DNA from: Deltaproteobacteria bacterium
GTDB taxonomy: Bacteria > Myxococcota > Kuafuiibacteriia > Kuafuiibacteriales > Kuafuiibacteriaceae
Direction of reading: 5' to 3'
Length of the DNA: 64,000 nt
Assembly: GCA_020632995.1 (NCBI GenBank)
Contig: JACKEN010000001.1
Location: 1,334,001-1,398,000, forward strand
Shown here: positions 1-8,155 of the stretch, piece by piece
How positions within the stretch are numbered: the first letter of the stretch is position 1
Layout: each line of letters starts with the position of its first letter
Made by a program: the position numbers and the translations under genes
Notes under the pieces: generated by a model
Seen by the model: only the letters and a program-made list of their open reading frames with translations
Database searches by the model: none
What the model was told of the DNA's origin: nothing

Positions 1-1482
1 ATCGCCGTCGAAGTCGAACACCGAGCTCCCGGTGCGGCTCGAGCTGAACTCGGAGATCTCGTTCGACCACACCGTGGCCCCGGTCGCGATGTCGTAGACC
101 GTGTAGCGGGTCCGACCGGCGACGCCGATCTCGGGCTCGGGGTCGTCGTCGAAGTTGGCGATGGTGGGCGGGCCGCCCGCGCCGCCGCCCCGCACCGGCA
201 CGCGCCAGAGCTGGGTGCCGTCGGTGTCCAGGCGGTAGACGTAGCCGCCGCCCACCATGGCGAACTCCGGGTAGGGGTCGGCGTCGAACTGCCCGACCGC
301 GATGAAGCCGTCGCTCCTCGTCGGGAAGTCCCACGCGATGGTGCCGTTGCTCCGGTACGCGGTGCGGCCCGCGATCACCTCCTGCACCCCGTCGTTCTCG
401 AGGTCCGCCACCACCGCGACCCCGCCCACGCCGTTGCTGCCGTGGCCCTGGGTGGAGTCGCCGCAGAAGCGGATGGCGCCGCTCGTGCCCTCGAGCACGC
501 AGCCGCCGCGGATGACCTCTGGCCCGCCGCCGTCGAGGTCCGCGATCGCGATCGCGCCCCAGTACGAGGTGATCGGCTGGCACGCGGCGCTCGAGCACTG
601 CCAGTAGATGTCCCCATTGGCCCGAAGCGCGATGACCCCGCCGGACCAGCGCTCGGTCACGATCTCGGGGACGCCGTCGCCGTCGAGGTCGGCCACCGCG
701 ACGTTCCCGGCCGGGGCCACCTGGCGCTCCACCCCGGTGGCGCTCCACAGCTCCGCGCCGCTGCCGCCGTCGACCGCGCGCACTACCCCCGCCTGCAACT
801 GGTGTTGCAAGGGGAGGCCGGCCGGCCCGGTGGTGTCGAACGAGATGAACACCACGTCCGGGGTGTCGTTCTCGTCCACGCGCCCGTCGTTGTTGTCGTC
901 GGTCAGGTTGACCACCGCCGGGGTGCTCATCACCTGGTTCTTGGTGGGGAGCGGAGTGTTGGCCCCCGGCACCCACAGCCACTCGGGCGAGGGCGTGAAG
1001 GCGCGCTGCGGTGGGGTGTAGATGCAGTTCGGATCGTTCGACGTGGTGCGGGTGGTGGTGGGCGGGTCGCAGGCGTCGCCCTGCCCGTCCAGATCGGAGT
1101 CCTCCTGCCCGGGGTTGAAGTCGTCGGGGCAGTTGTCGTCCCCGTCGGGGATGCCGTCGCCGTCGCGATCGTTGGAGCCCGCGTCGGGGTGCACGCCGCT
1201 GTCGGGCGCGCCGGTGTCCGGTGCTCCGCTGTCCGGCGCCACGCCGCTGTCCGCCTCGACCCCGCTGTCCGGCTCCAGACCGCTGTCCGGCTCGACCCCG
1301 CCGTCGTCGTCCACCACCCCCGAGTCGAGGGTGATGCCCGGGTCCTGGCACATGCCAGAGATGCACACGAAGCCCTCCGGGCAGTCGGCGGCGCTCGCAC
1401 ACGTCCCAGCGGGCGGGTCATCGCCGCACTTGCAGTCGACCAGAGCCAGGGACAAGGCCGCGAGGAGCCACGTGCGTCGCAT
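1..1482 (-). CDS. FG-GAP/VCBS-repeat surface protein with thrombospondin-3-like Ca-binding segment, cut by window edge
   Basis: The reading frame is open from an ATG at 1482 to the left edge (494 codons, C-terminus missing). It begins with a short hydrophobic export signal (MRRTWLLAALSLALVDC), whose Cys could be lipidated although Asp at -1 is not a classic lipobox. Next comes a low-complexity linker of repeated PDSG units, then an Asp-rich thrombospondin-type-3 calcium segment (DRDGDGIPDGDDNCPDD). The remainder has recurring FG-GAP-like blades such as VAVADLDGDGVPEIV and AIADLDGGGPEVI, which normally fold into a calcium-binding beta-propeller. The role is probably cell-surface binding or adhesion; no enzymatic motif is visible. 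It lies alone, 74 bp downstream of the stop of the next leftward gene. Confidence 0.85.
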   Translation of the reverse strand, partial: MRRTWLLAALSLALVDCKCGDDPPAGTCASAADCPEGFVCISGMCQDPGITLDSGVVDDDGGVEPDSGLEPDSGVEADSGVAPDSGAPDTGAPDSGVHPDAGSNDRDGDGIPDGDDNCPDDFNPGQEDSDLDGQGDACDPPTTTRTTSNDPNCIYTPPQRAFTPSPEWLWVPGANTPLPTKNQVMSTPAVVNLTDDNNDGRVDENDTPDVVFISFDTTGPAGLPLQHQLQAGVVRAVDGGSGAELWSATGVERQVAPAGNVAVADLDGDGVPEIVTERWSGGVIALRANGDIYWQCSSAACQPITSYWGAIAIADLDGGGPEVIRGGCVLEGTSGAIRFCGDSTQGHGSNGVGGVAVVADLENDGVQEVIAGRTAYRSNGTIAWDFPTRSDGFIAVGQFDADPYPEFAMVGGGYVYRLDTDGTQLWRVPVRGGGAGGPPTIANFDDDPEPEIGVAGRTRYTVYDIATGATVWSNEISEFSSSRTGSSVFDFDGD

Positions 1483-1556
1483 CACGGACTACCCGTACGC
1501 GTAAATGTAGGACTTGGGACCCCTCAGACCGACCGAAGGGAAAGCACCAGGATCTA

Positions 1557-3041
1557 TCAGAACACGACCTTGCGCGCGCTCCCGTCGCGCTCGGTGCGGG
1601 CCAGCACCGCCTCGGTCGCGCTCCGGCGCCGGGCCGCGACCTCCTCCAGGTACGCCCGGGCCTGCGGCCGCGCCCCCAGGATTCGGGCGAAGTCGGCCGC
1701 GCTCATCTGGACCGCGTAGCAGCGGGTCACAGCCCGGACCGTGCCCATGGCGGGCGCCCCGCTCATCAGGGACATCTCGCCCATCAGGTCCCCCGGGCCG
1801 AGCCGCGCCACCGCGACCTGGCCCACCACCACCTCGGCCTGCCCGGACAGCAGCCCGATCAGCCCCTCCGGCACCTGGCCCGCGGTCAGGAGCTCGGCTC
1901 CCGCGTCGACCTCCAGGAACCGGAACCGGCCCTCGAGGGCGGCGTGATCGCGGGTCGAGAGGCCGGAGAAGACCGGGTTGGTGGTGAGCAGGCGCGACAC
2001 CGAGCGGTGCCGGAAGAAGCGCAAGAGCGCGGCGAGGAAGGGCGGATCCTCCTCCGAGAGCTTCGCCACCACCGCGCGGTCGAGGGCGATGAGCTCCACG
2101 TCGCTCGCCGCCACCACGGTGGCGCTCCTGGGCTGATCGGTGATCAGCGCCATCTCGCCGAAGACGTCGCCCTCCCCCAGCTCCGAGAGCACCCGCCGCG
2201 CGCCCTTGGCCTCGTCCACCACCTGGACCCGCCCGCTCGCCACCACGTAGAGCGCGGTGCCCGGGGTGCCCTGACGGAAGATCACCGCGCCCGCCTCGTG
2301 CGCCTCGAAGCGGGCGTGCATCAGGACCTGGCTGAACTGGGCCTCCGACAGCTCCTTGAACAGCGGCGTCGCCGACAGCGCCTTGTTGGTGCGCTCGGCC
2401 GCCCGGAACTCGGCCTCCACCGCGAGGATGGCGTCGTCGTCGCTCACCTGGGGGGCGGCCCGCGGCGGCGGCGGGGGCCGCTGCCCGTGCAGCGGCGCGT
2501 CGGCTTCGAGGCCGAGGTCGAGCGCGTCGAGCTCGAGGCTGAGCTCCGGGTCCGCGCCGGACTCGAGCGGGATGTGATAGACCCCCTGCCCTCTGCCCGC
2601 CGGCCGCGCGCCGCCGACCACCTCGCGCAAGGCGAGTTGCTGCAGGCCGCCTCTCTGCACCGCCTGCCAGGCCGCCGGCCGGGCCGGGGTCACCGCGGGG
2701 GCCGGCGGCCGCGAGGGCCCGCCCCGCGCTCCGAGCCGGGCCAGGCGCGCCCGGGCCTCGGCGTGGTTGGGGATGAGGTCCAGGATCTGCTTGAGGATCG
2801 CGGCGGCCCGCAGCTCCCCGCCCGCGCGCACCTCGAGCTCGGCCGCGCGCAACAGGGCCTGCACCTCCTCCGGCGTGCGATGCATGCGCCGCAGCACCTT
2901 CGCGGTGCGCTTGGGCCAGTCGGGGTTGGTGGGATCCAGCTTCTCGAGCGCGGCGCAGGCGCGCAGGGCGGCCTCGAAGTCGCCCCGGCTCAGGGCGAGC
3001 ACCGCGGTCTCCTGGAATCGAGCCACGTCGGGGCGGGTCAT
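1557..3041 (-). CDS. Protein with two cyclic-nucleotide-binding domains
   Basis: The protein has 494 residues. Residues ~1-105 are helical and TPR-like (ALSRGDFEAALRACAALEKL). A Pro-rich linker leads to two cNMP-binding folds. The first (~225-340) has an intact phosphate-binding cassette (FGEMALITDQPRSATV) including the Arg that contacts the cyclic phosphate. The second (~345-455) has MGEMSLMSGAPAMGTV, with Met where that Arg should be, so it may not bind nucleotide. There is no DNA-binding domain, which separates it from CRP. The ATG at 3041 was chosen because longer in-frame versions only translate the upstream repeat array into QASGLRV-type repeats. The protein is probably a cytoplasmic second-messenger sensor; its partner is unknown. 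Confidence 0.85.
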   Translation of the reverse strand: MTRPDVARFQETAVLALSRGDFEAALRACAALEKLDPTNPDWPKRTAKVLRRMHRTPEEVQALLRAAELEVRAGGELRAAAILKQILDLIPNHAEARARLARLGARGGPSRPPAPAVTPARPAAWQAVQRGGLQQLALREVVGGARPAGRGQGVYHIPLESGADPELSLELDALDLGLEADAPLHGQRPPPPPRAAPQVSDDDAILAVEAEFRAAERTNKALSATPLFKELSEAQFSQVLMHARFEAHEAGAVIFRQGTPGTALYVVASGRVQVVDEAKGARRVLSELGEGDVFGEMALITDQPRSATVVAASDVELIALDRAVVAKLSEEDPPFLAALLRFFRHRSVSRLLTTNPVFSGLSTRDHAALEGRFRFLEVDAGAELLTAGQVPEGLIGLLSGQAEVVVGQVAVARLGPGDLMGEMSLMSGAPAMGTVRAVTRCYAVQMSAADFARILGARPQARAYLEEVAARRRSATEAVLARTERDGSARKVVF

Positions 3042-3096
3042 GGCCCGGAGCATAGCCCGGGCACGCGGCGCTCCGCACCCGAGACTCGCCCGCGGA

Positions 3097-3425
3097 GTGC
3101 GCAGCCTGAACTCTGAGGCCTGCACCCTGAGCCCTGAGGCGTGCACTCTGAGCCCTGAGGCCTGAACTCTGAGCCCTGAGGCCTGCACTCTGAGCCCTGT
3201 CTCTGAAGTCTGAAGCCGACTGCGCCGCGTCGGGCTCGTGAGGGCGTCAGGGTTCAGAGACAGGGCTCAGGCAGCAGGTGTCAGGCAGCATGCGTCAGGG
3301 CTCAGAGACAGGGCTCAGGCAGCACGTGTCAGGCAGCAGGCGTCAGGGCTCAGAGACAGGGCTCAGAGTTCAGGGCTCGGGCAGCAGGTGTCAGGCAGCA
3401 GGCGTCCGGCTGTAGGCCTCAAAGC
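3097..3425. repeat. Inverted array of short CCTGAG-type repeats (locus A)
   Basis: This fills the 477-bp gap between two leftward genes. The left half (about 3110-3205) is built from near-identical units of the form CTGAGCCCTGAGGCCTGCA. The right half (about 3250-3425) has units of the form CAGGGCTCAGAGACAGG, the reverse complement of the left units, interleaved with CAGGCAGCAGGTGTCAGG. The two halves meet at a perfect 18-bp inverted repeat, CTGAGCCCTGTCTCTGAA at 3190-3207 and its complement at 3253-3270, separated by 45 bp, so the locus could fold into a long cruciform or RNA hairpin. No credible gene is present. The motif CCTGTCTCTGAA / TTCAGAGACAGG recurs in the array at 58 kb. Confidence 0.85.
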
Positions 3426-3518
3426 CGCAAACTACACTGCGAACGACCGCGTGCGGCCTCCGACCCGCTGACGGACCCCGTGTGGTCGGCGTCACCGCGT
3501 TCGCGGTGAGCCCGACGA

Positions 3519-4871
3519 CTACTCCACCGGCTTCCGCGGCCGCGGGATGCCGTAGCGGTCGAGCTTCTTCACGAAGGTCTGGCGCGAGATCCCCAGGGCC
3601 TGGGCGGCCCGGGTCTGGTTGCCGTTGTGCGCCCTGAGCGCCCCCACCACGCGGGCCCGCTCGGCCGCCTGGGCCGGATCGAGGTCGGCCGTCCCCCCGC
3701 CGTCGTCAACCCAGCTTGCCGCCTCGACCCTCCGCGGGGCGAACGCCGGCAGGTGCTCCGGCCGCACCGCGCCGCCTCGGCACAGGAGCACCGCGCGGGT
3801 CACCACGTTCCGCAGCTCGCGCAGGTTGCCCGGCCACTCGTGCGTGGCCAGGGCCGCGAGGGCCTCGGCCGAGAGCTCCGGGCGCGGCACGCCGGCCTCC
3901 GCCGCCGCGAGGGCGGCGAAGTGGGCCACCAGGGCGGGCAGCTCGTCGGCCCGGGCCCGGAGCGGGGGTACGGTGAGGGTGGCACCGGCGAGGCGATAGA
4001 AGAGGTCGGGCCGGAAGCGCCCCGCCCTGCTCTCGGCCTCGAGATCGCGGTTGGTGGCGGCGAGGAAGCGCACGTCCACCTTGCGTGGGGTCACCGAACC
4101 CAGGCGGAGCACCTCCTGGTCCTCGAGCACCCGGAGCAACTTGACCTGCACCGGGCCCGGCAGCTCGCCCACCTCGTCGAGGAGCACCGTGCCGCCGTGG
4201 GCCGCCTCGATCAGCCCGAGCTTGGGCTGATCCGCGCCGGTGAAGGCGCCCTTGTCGTAGCCGAACAGCTCGCTCTCGAGCAGCGACGGGGCCAGCGCGC
4301 CGCAGTTCAGGGTGATGAAGGGGCCCCGGGCGCGAGGTGAGGCCAGGTGGATGTGCCGGGCCAGGACCTCCTTGCCCACCCCCGTCTCGCCCAACAGGAG
4401 CACCGCCAGGCGCCCCGCCGCGACCTGCTCCGCCTCCGCGTACAGGCGCCGGAGGGCGGGGCTGGCCACCACCGCCTCCGCCGGGGGCGCGGGGGTCGCC
4501 CGCTGCCGCACCACGAGCACGGTGGCCCCCACCTGCACCGGCTCGCCCGGCCTCAGGGCCCGCCGCCCGCCCCCGGGGACCCTCCGGCCCCCCACGAAGG
4601 TGCCGTTGGCCGCGCCCAGGTCCTCCACCTCGAGGGCGGGCGACAGGTGCAGGACCGCGTGGTGGCGCGAGACCGCGGGATCGTCCTCGAGGCACACGTC
4701 GCTGTTGGCGTGGCGGCCCACCGTCAGGCGCCCGGCCTCGGGGAGCGGGATGCTGCGCGCGCCGGCCGGGCCCATCACCGTGAGCACCGCCGCGCCCGCC
4801 TCGTCCTCCCGGAGAGCGGCCACATCGACCGTGCTGGCGTCCGCCCGTCCCACCGGGTGCGAGCATAGCAC
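3519..4871 (-). CDS. FHA-domain sigma54-dependent transcriptional activator
   Basis: The 450-residue protein has an N-terminal FHA domain (~45-110; GRHANSDV, SRHHAVLHL, NGTFVGG) that should read phosphothreonine on partner proteins. A central AAA+ sigma54-interaction domain (~130-365) has Walker A GETGVGKE, the GAFTGA loop that contacts sigma54, and Walker B TVLLDEVGE. A Fis-type helix-turn-helix closes the protein (NQTRAAQALGISRQTFVKKL). All key motifs are intact. It is divergent from the kinase gene at 4922 with only 50 bp between the starts, a pairing that suggests kinase-to-FHA signalling, though this is inference. The start is GTG at 4871; a second GTG lies six codons in. Confidence 0.92.
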   Translation of the reverse strand: MLCSHPVGRADASTVDVAALREDEAGAAVLTVMGPAGARSIPLPEAGRLTVGRHANSDVCLEDDPAVSRHHAVLHLSPALEVEDLGAANGTFVGGRRVPGGGRRALRPGEPVQVGATVLVVRQRATPAPPAEAVVASPALRRLYAEAEQVAAGRLAVLLLGETGVGKEVLARHIHLASPRARGPFITLNCGALAPSLLESELFGYDKGAFTGADQPKLGLIEAAHGGTVLLDEVGELPGPVQVKLLRVLEDQEVLRLGSVTPRKVDVRFLAATNRDLEAESRAGRFRPDLFYRLAGATLTVPPLRARADELPALVAHFAALAAAEAGVPRPELSAEALAALATHEWPGNLRELRNVVTRAVLLCRGGAVRPEHLPAFAPRRVEAASWVDDGGGTADLDPAQAAERARVVGALRAHNGNQTRAAQALGISRQTFVKKLDRYGIPRPRKPVE

Positions 4872-4921
4872 CGGGCTCCCGGTATGTTCGCGCCCCCCGG
4901 GACCTGCTAGGAACGGAGGCG

Positions 4922-6862
4922 TTGGCAGATCGGTACTGCCCCCTCTGCGACGCGGGCCAGGTGGACGCCTGGTGCCCGGTGCACCGCGTCCCGACCCTGG
5001 CCCGAGACGGCGCCCGGGTGCCGCTGGAGCACATCGAGGTCGGCACCGTGCTCGTGGGCCGCTACCGCATCGAGGGGCTCCTCCAACAAGGCGGGATGGG
5101 GGTGCTCCTGGCCGGGCACCGGGTGCAGGACCAGCGCCCGGTGGTGGTGAAGGTCCTGAAGGGCCAGCGGGTCCAGGACCTCGGGAACGTGCGCCGCTTC
5201 TACCAGGAGGCCCGCGCCGCCTCCGCCCTGGACCACCCCCGGGTGGTCCGGATCCTCGAGTTCGGGGTCGACGAGGCCACGCGCGCCCCGTTCCTGGCCA
5301 TGGAGCGCATCCAGGGCCGCACCCTCAAGGCGCTCATCAACCGCGAGGGCCCGCTGAGCGAGGTCAGGGCCGCCCGGATCTTCCTCCAGATCGCGGAGGG
5401 CCTCGACGCGGCCCATGCGCAAGGTATCCTGCACCGCGATCTCAAGCCGAGCAACGTGATGATCACCGAGGGGCCCGGCGGGGCCGAGCAGGTGAAGGTG
5501 CTCGACTTCGGCCTCGCCAAGATCATCGGCGGGCCGGACGAGGTCGCGCCCCTCACCCTCCCCGGCAAGACGGTGGGCACCCCCGCCTTCATGAGCCCCG
5601 AGCAGGTTACCCAGCGGCCCCAGGACTTCCGGGCCGACCTGTACGGCCTCGGCTGCATGCTCTTCGCGACCCTGGTGGGCACGCCGCCCTTCGTGGGCGA
5701 CGACCTCGTGACGGTGATGCGCATGCAGATGCGCGCCCCCACCCCGCCGCTGCCGGACGTGCTGGCCGACGGCCAGCCGCCGAGCGAGGGGCTGGTGCGC
5801 CTGTACCGGCGCCTGCTCGAGAAGGACCCGGCCCACCGGCCCCAGAGCACCCGGGAGGTGGCGGACGCCTTCGCGGCCCTCGCGGGGAGCCCCGCGGGCC
5901 TGGAGGAGACCGAGGCCCAGCACGAGGTCCGGATCCCGGCGCCGGCGACGCTGGTAGAGCCGGTCGCGGCCACCGGCGAGGCGACGGATCCCTCCATCGA
6001 GACCCGGCGCGCGCAGTCGGCCCTGAGCACCCTGCTGGAGCCTGTCGAGACCCTGCCCGCGCCCACGCGGCTCGGCCCGAACGACCTCGAGACGCCCTCG
6101 GGCGGGCGCACCCTCCTGAGCCCGGCCTATGGCCACGACAACACCGACGACCTCGTGACCCCGCTGATGAGCGCGGATCCCGCCGACGCCTCCGACGATA
6201 TCCTCACCACCGTCCAGCCCCAGGGCTTGGACGACGGGGAGCCCGACAGCGGCCGCCACGACGAGGGGCCGGTCCTCGGGGTCTCGCTCCTGGCCCCGAA
6301 CCCGGCGCCGCCGCGGGCCCCCAGCCTGCCCGCGGCCACCGTCCCGGTGGAGCCCGCGTTTCGCCCCCCGCCGGTGGATCGCACGCGCTCGATCTCCGCC
6401 GTCACCGATCCCCCGGTGGTGGTCGGTCCGGCGCGGCTCCCCCGGCCCCACCACCCGAGCGCAAGCGATCCTGCGGATCGGGCGGAGCCCGGTCGGAGCC
6501 AGAAGCTGATGGTGCTGGTGCTCGCGGTCGCCGCGGTGTTGGTGGGCCTGGCCGCCGCGGGCGCGTTCCTGCGGCCGAGCCGCGGGAGTGGGGACGTCGC
6601 GCCGCCCGCCGCCGCGCCGTCCGCGGTCGAGCGGGCCACACCGCCGGCGAGCGCGCCCGGAGTGCGGGTGGAGAGCAGCCCCAGCGGGGCGAAGGTGCGG
6701 GTGAACGGGCAGCTGCGGGGCAACAGCCCGCTCTGGCTGCCGCGGCCTCCGCCGGGGGTGCGCTGGACGCTGCGACTGGAGCGGGAGGGGCACGCGCCCC
6801 AGGAGCTGCCCTTCGACGCGGCGAGCCCCGACGTGGTGCGGGTCCGGCTGGAGCCGCGCTGA
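4922..6862 (+). CDS. Membrane Ser/Thr protein kinase with N-terminal Cys/His cluster and C-terminal PEGA domain
   Basis: The 646-residue protein starts at a TTG preceded by GGAGG. Residues 5-22 hold a compact metal-type cluster (YCPLCDAGQVDAWCPVHR). A Hanks kinase domain follows (~45-310) with glycine loop QQGGMGVL, VKVLKG lysine, catalytic HRDLKPSN and DFGLAK, and GTPAFMSPEQ. A long, disordered, Pro/Thr/Glu-rich region links to one membrane helix (~527-549). A PEGA-like domain ends the protein (VESSPSGAKVRVNGQLRG), expected outside the inner membrane. This is the common myxobacterial topology for sensing envelope signals. It is divergent from the FHA-sigma54 activator at 3519-4871, a plausible target. 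Its end converges on ompH with 6 bp between. Confidence 0.92.
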   Translation: MADRYCPLCDAGQVDAWCPVHRVPTLARDGARVPLEHIEVGTVLVGRYRIEGLLQQGGMGVLLAGHRVQDQRPVVVKVLKGQRVQDLGNVRRFYQEARAASALDHPRVVRILEFGVDEATRAPFLAMERIQGRTLKALINREGPLSEVRAARIFLQIAEGLDAAHAQGILHRDLKPSNVMITEGPGGAEQVKVLDFGLAKIIGGPDEVAPLTLPGKTVGTPAFMSPEQVTQRPQDFRADLYGLGCMLFATLVGTPPFVGDDLVTVMRMQMRAPTPPLPDVLADGQPPSEGLVRLYRRLLEKDPAHRPQSTREVADAFAALAGSPAGLEETEAQHEVRIPAPATLVEPVAATGEATDPSIETRRAQSALSTLLEPVETLPAPTRLGPNDLETPSGGRTLLSPAYGHDNTDDLVTPLMSADPADASDDILTTVQPQGLDDGEPDSGRHDEGPVLGVSLLAPNPAPPRAPSLPAATVPVEPAFRPPPVDRTRSISAVTDPPVVVGPARLPRPHHPSASDPADRAEPGRSQKLMVLVLAVAAVLVGLAAAGAFLRPSRGSGDVAPPAAAPSAVERATPPASAPGVRVESSPSGAKVRVNGQLRGNSPLWLPRPPPGVRWTLRLEREGHAPQELPFDAASPDVVRVRLEPR

Positions 6863-6868
6863 GGCCGC

Positions 6869-7393
6869 CTACTTGTACTTCTGGTTGTACTTGCGGATCA
6901 GCTCGTTGGTCAGGTCGAGGTGCGGCTTCGCGAAGAGCAGCCGGCTGTCCTGGATCTCGAGGATGATGCTGTAGCCGCCGCCCTTGCCGATCTCTTCGAT
7001 GATCGCCTGCATCTTGTCCTTGATGCCCTTGAGCTCGGTCGCCTTCATGCGCTCCAGCTCCATCTGCTCGTTCTGCAGGGTCTGCTGGAGCTCCATGACC
7101 TTGGCCTCGAACTCGGCCTGCTTGGCCATGCTCGCCGGATCGGTCTTGCCGCCGATCTCCTTGTCGAGGGTGTCCTTGAGCTTCTTGAGCTCGGACTCCT
7201 TGGACAGGAGCTCGGCTTGCTTCTTGTCGAAGGTCTTCTTGATCTTCTCCATCGCGCGCTGGCCCTCGTTCACCTCGAGCAGGGCGCGGGCCAGGTTGAC
7301 GTAGCCGATCTCGTCCGCCCGGGCGCTCTGCGCCGGGAGGGTGAGCCCAATGAAGAGGGCCAGGGTCGGGAGGAGGCGAAGGACGTATTTCAC
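6869..7393 (-). CDS. OmpH/Skp-family periplasmic chaperone
   Basis: The 174-residue protein begins with a Sec signal peptide ending SARA-DEIGYV. The mature part is almost wholly charged coiled coil (roughly residues 45-135, rich in EKIKKTFDKKQAELL-type heptads), flanked by short beta segments (IGYVNLARAL near the N-terminus; IILEIQDSRLLF near the C-terminus). This is the jellyfish-like Skp architecture that escorts unfolded outer-membrane proteins across the periplasm. The start is GTG at 7393. Skp genes usually sit beside bamA or lpxD; here it is on its own, between a convergent kinase gene and an SdpI-family gene. Confidence 0.85.
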   Translation of the reverse strand: MKYVLRLLPTLALFIGLTLPAQSARADEIGYVNLARALLEVNEGQRAMEKIKKTFDKKQAELLSKESELKKLKDTLDKEIGGKTDPASMAKQAEFEAKVMELQQTLQNEQMELERMKATELKGIKDKMQAIIEEIGKGGGYSIILEIQDSRLLFAKPHLDLTNELIRKYNQKYK

Positions 7394-7453
7394 GATGATC
7401 TCGCTTCGGGGTGTGCGCTAATCGAACCGCTCCGCTCCCGTCAAGGAGCGGCT

Positions 7454-8155
7454 TCAATCCGCTCCCGGACCGGGTGTTCCGGCGGGGGGAGCGGGCGGCT
7501 CGTCAGGTTCGGGAATGGGACGCTCCACGGGCGCTCCGTGTTCATCTCGAGGGGCCCGGGCGAGCGCGCCCCGCGCAAGCGCCAGGGACAGCGCCACCAG
7601 GGCGGGGGCCAGGGCGGCGTAGAGCGCCTCGGCGCCCTCGAACAGGAGCCCGACCGGCGCCAGGAGGCCGGCGAGGCCGAAGACCACCGCGGCGAAGCGG
7701 TGGGTGGCGCGCCACGCGGCGGGGCTGGCCAGGGTCGCCTTGGTGCGGATCCCCAGGGGGCTGCCGGGCTCCATGAAGGCGAGGGCCGGCCCGAAGCCCA
7801 ACAGGAGGAGCGAGATCGCCACCGGCACCCCGCGGCCGAGGGACTCCAGCATCCCCACCGCCACCGCCAGGATCGCGGCGTGCAGCCCGAACAGGAAGAC
7901 GACAAGCCACAAGACGAGGAGGTCCGCCATCGCGCTCGTGCGCCCGGCCCGGGCGAGCACCTTGCGCAGGCCCACCAGCGCGAGGATCTGGAGGGCGGGG
8001 ACGCCCAGGAACACCGCGGCCAGCTTGCCCGCGCTCGCGGTGGTGTGCTGGGGGAGCCGCTCGGTGTGGACCCAGGCCGAGAGCATCAGGCCGGCCCAGA
8101 TCACCACCGCGGGGAGCCCCCAGCGGGTGCCCACGGTGGACACCGCCTCGCTCAC
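7454..8155 (-). CDS. SdpI/DUF1648-family integral membrane protein
   Basis: The 233-residue protein has about six hydrophobic segments. The N-terminal half resembles DUF1648 (AWVHTERLPQHTT, where the family has a conserved Pro-His region). The C-terminal half has the family hallmark GIRTKATLASPAAWRATHRF followed by a membrane helix. Characterised SdpI is an immunity protein and signal receptor in Bacillus, but most relatives, probably including this one, have no known function. The GTG start at 8155 overlaps the stop codon of the DapA-like gene (GTGA), indicating translational coupling; longer in-frame versions merely read through that gene. The last ~25 residues are Pro/Glu-rich and probably cytoplasmic or disordered. 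Confidence 0.8.
   Translation of the reverse strand: MSEAVSTVGTRWGLPAVVIWAGLMLSAWVHTERLPQHTTASAGKLAAVFLGVPALQILALVGLRKVLARAGRTSAMADLLVLWLVVFLFGLHAAILAVAVGMLESLGRGVPVAISLLLLGFGPALAFMEPGSPLGIRTKATLASPAAWRATHRFAAVVFGLAGLLAPVGLLFEGAEALYAALAPALVALSLALARGALARAPRDEHGAPVERPIPEPDEPPAPPAGTPGPGAD

Noticed and set aside
3041..3188. N-terminal extension of the cNMP-binding protein
   Set aside because: The extension translates the repeat array into QASGLRV repeats and is not supported by a ribosome-binding site.
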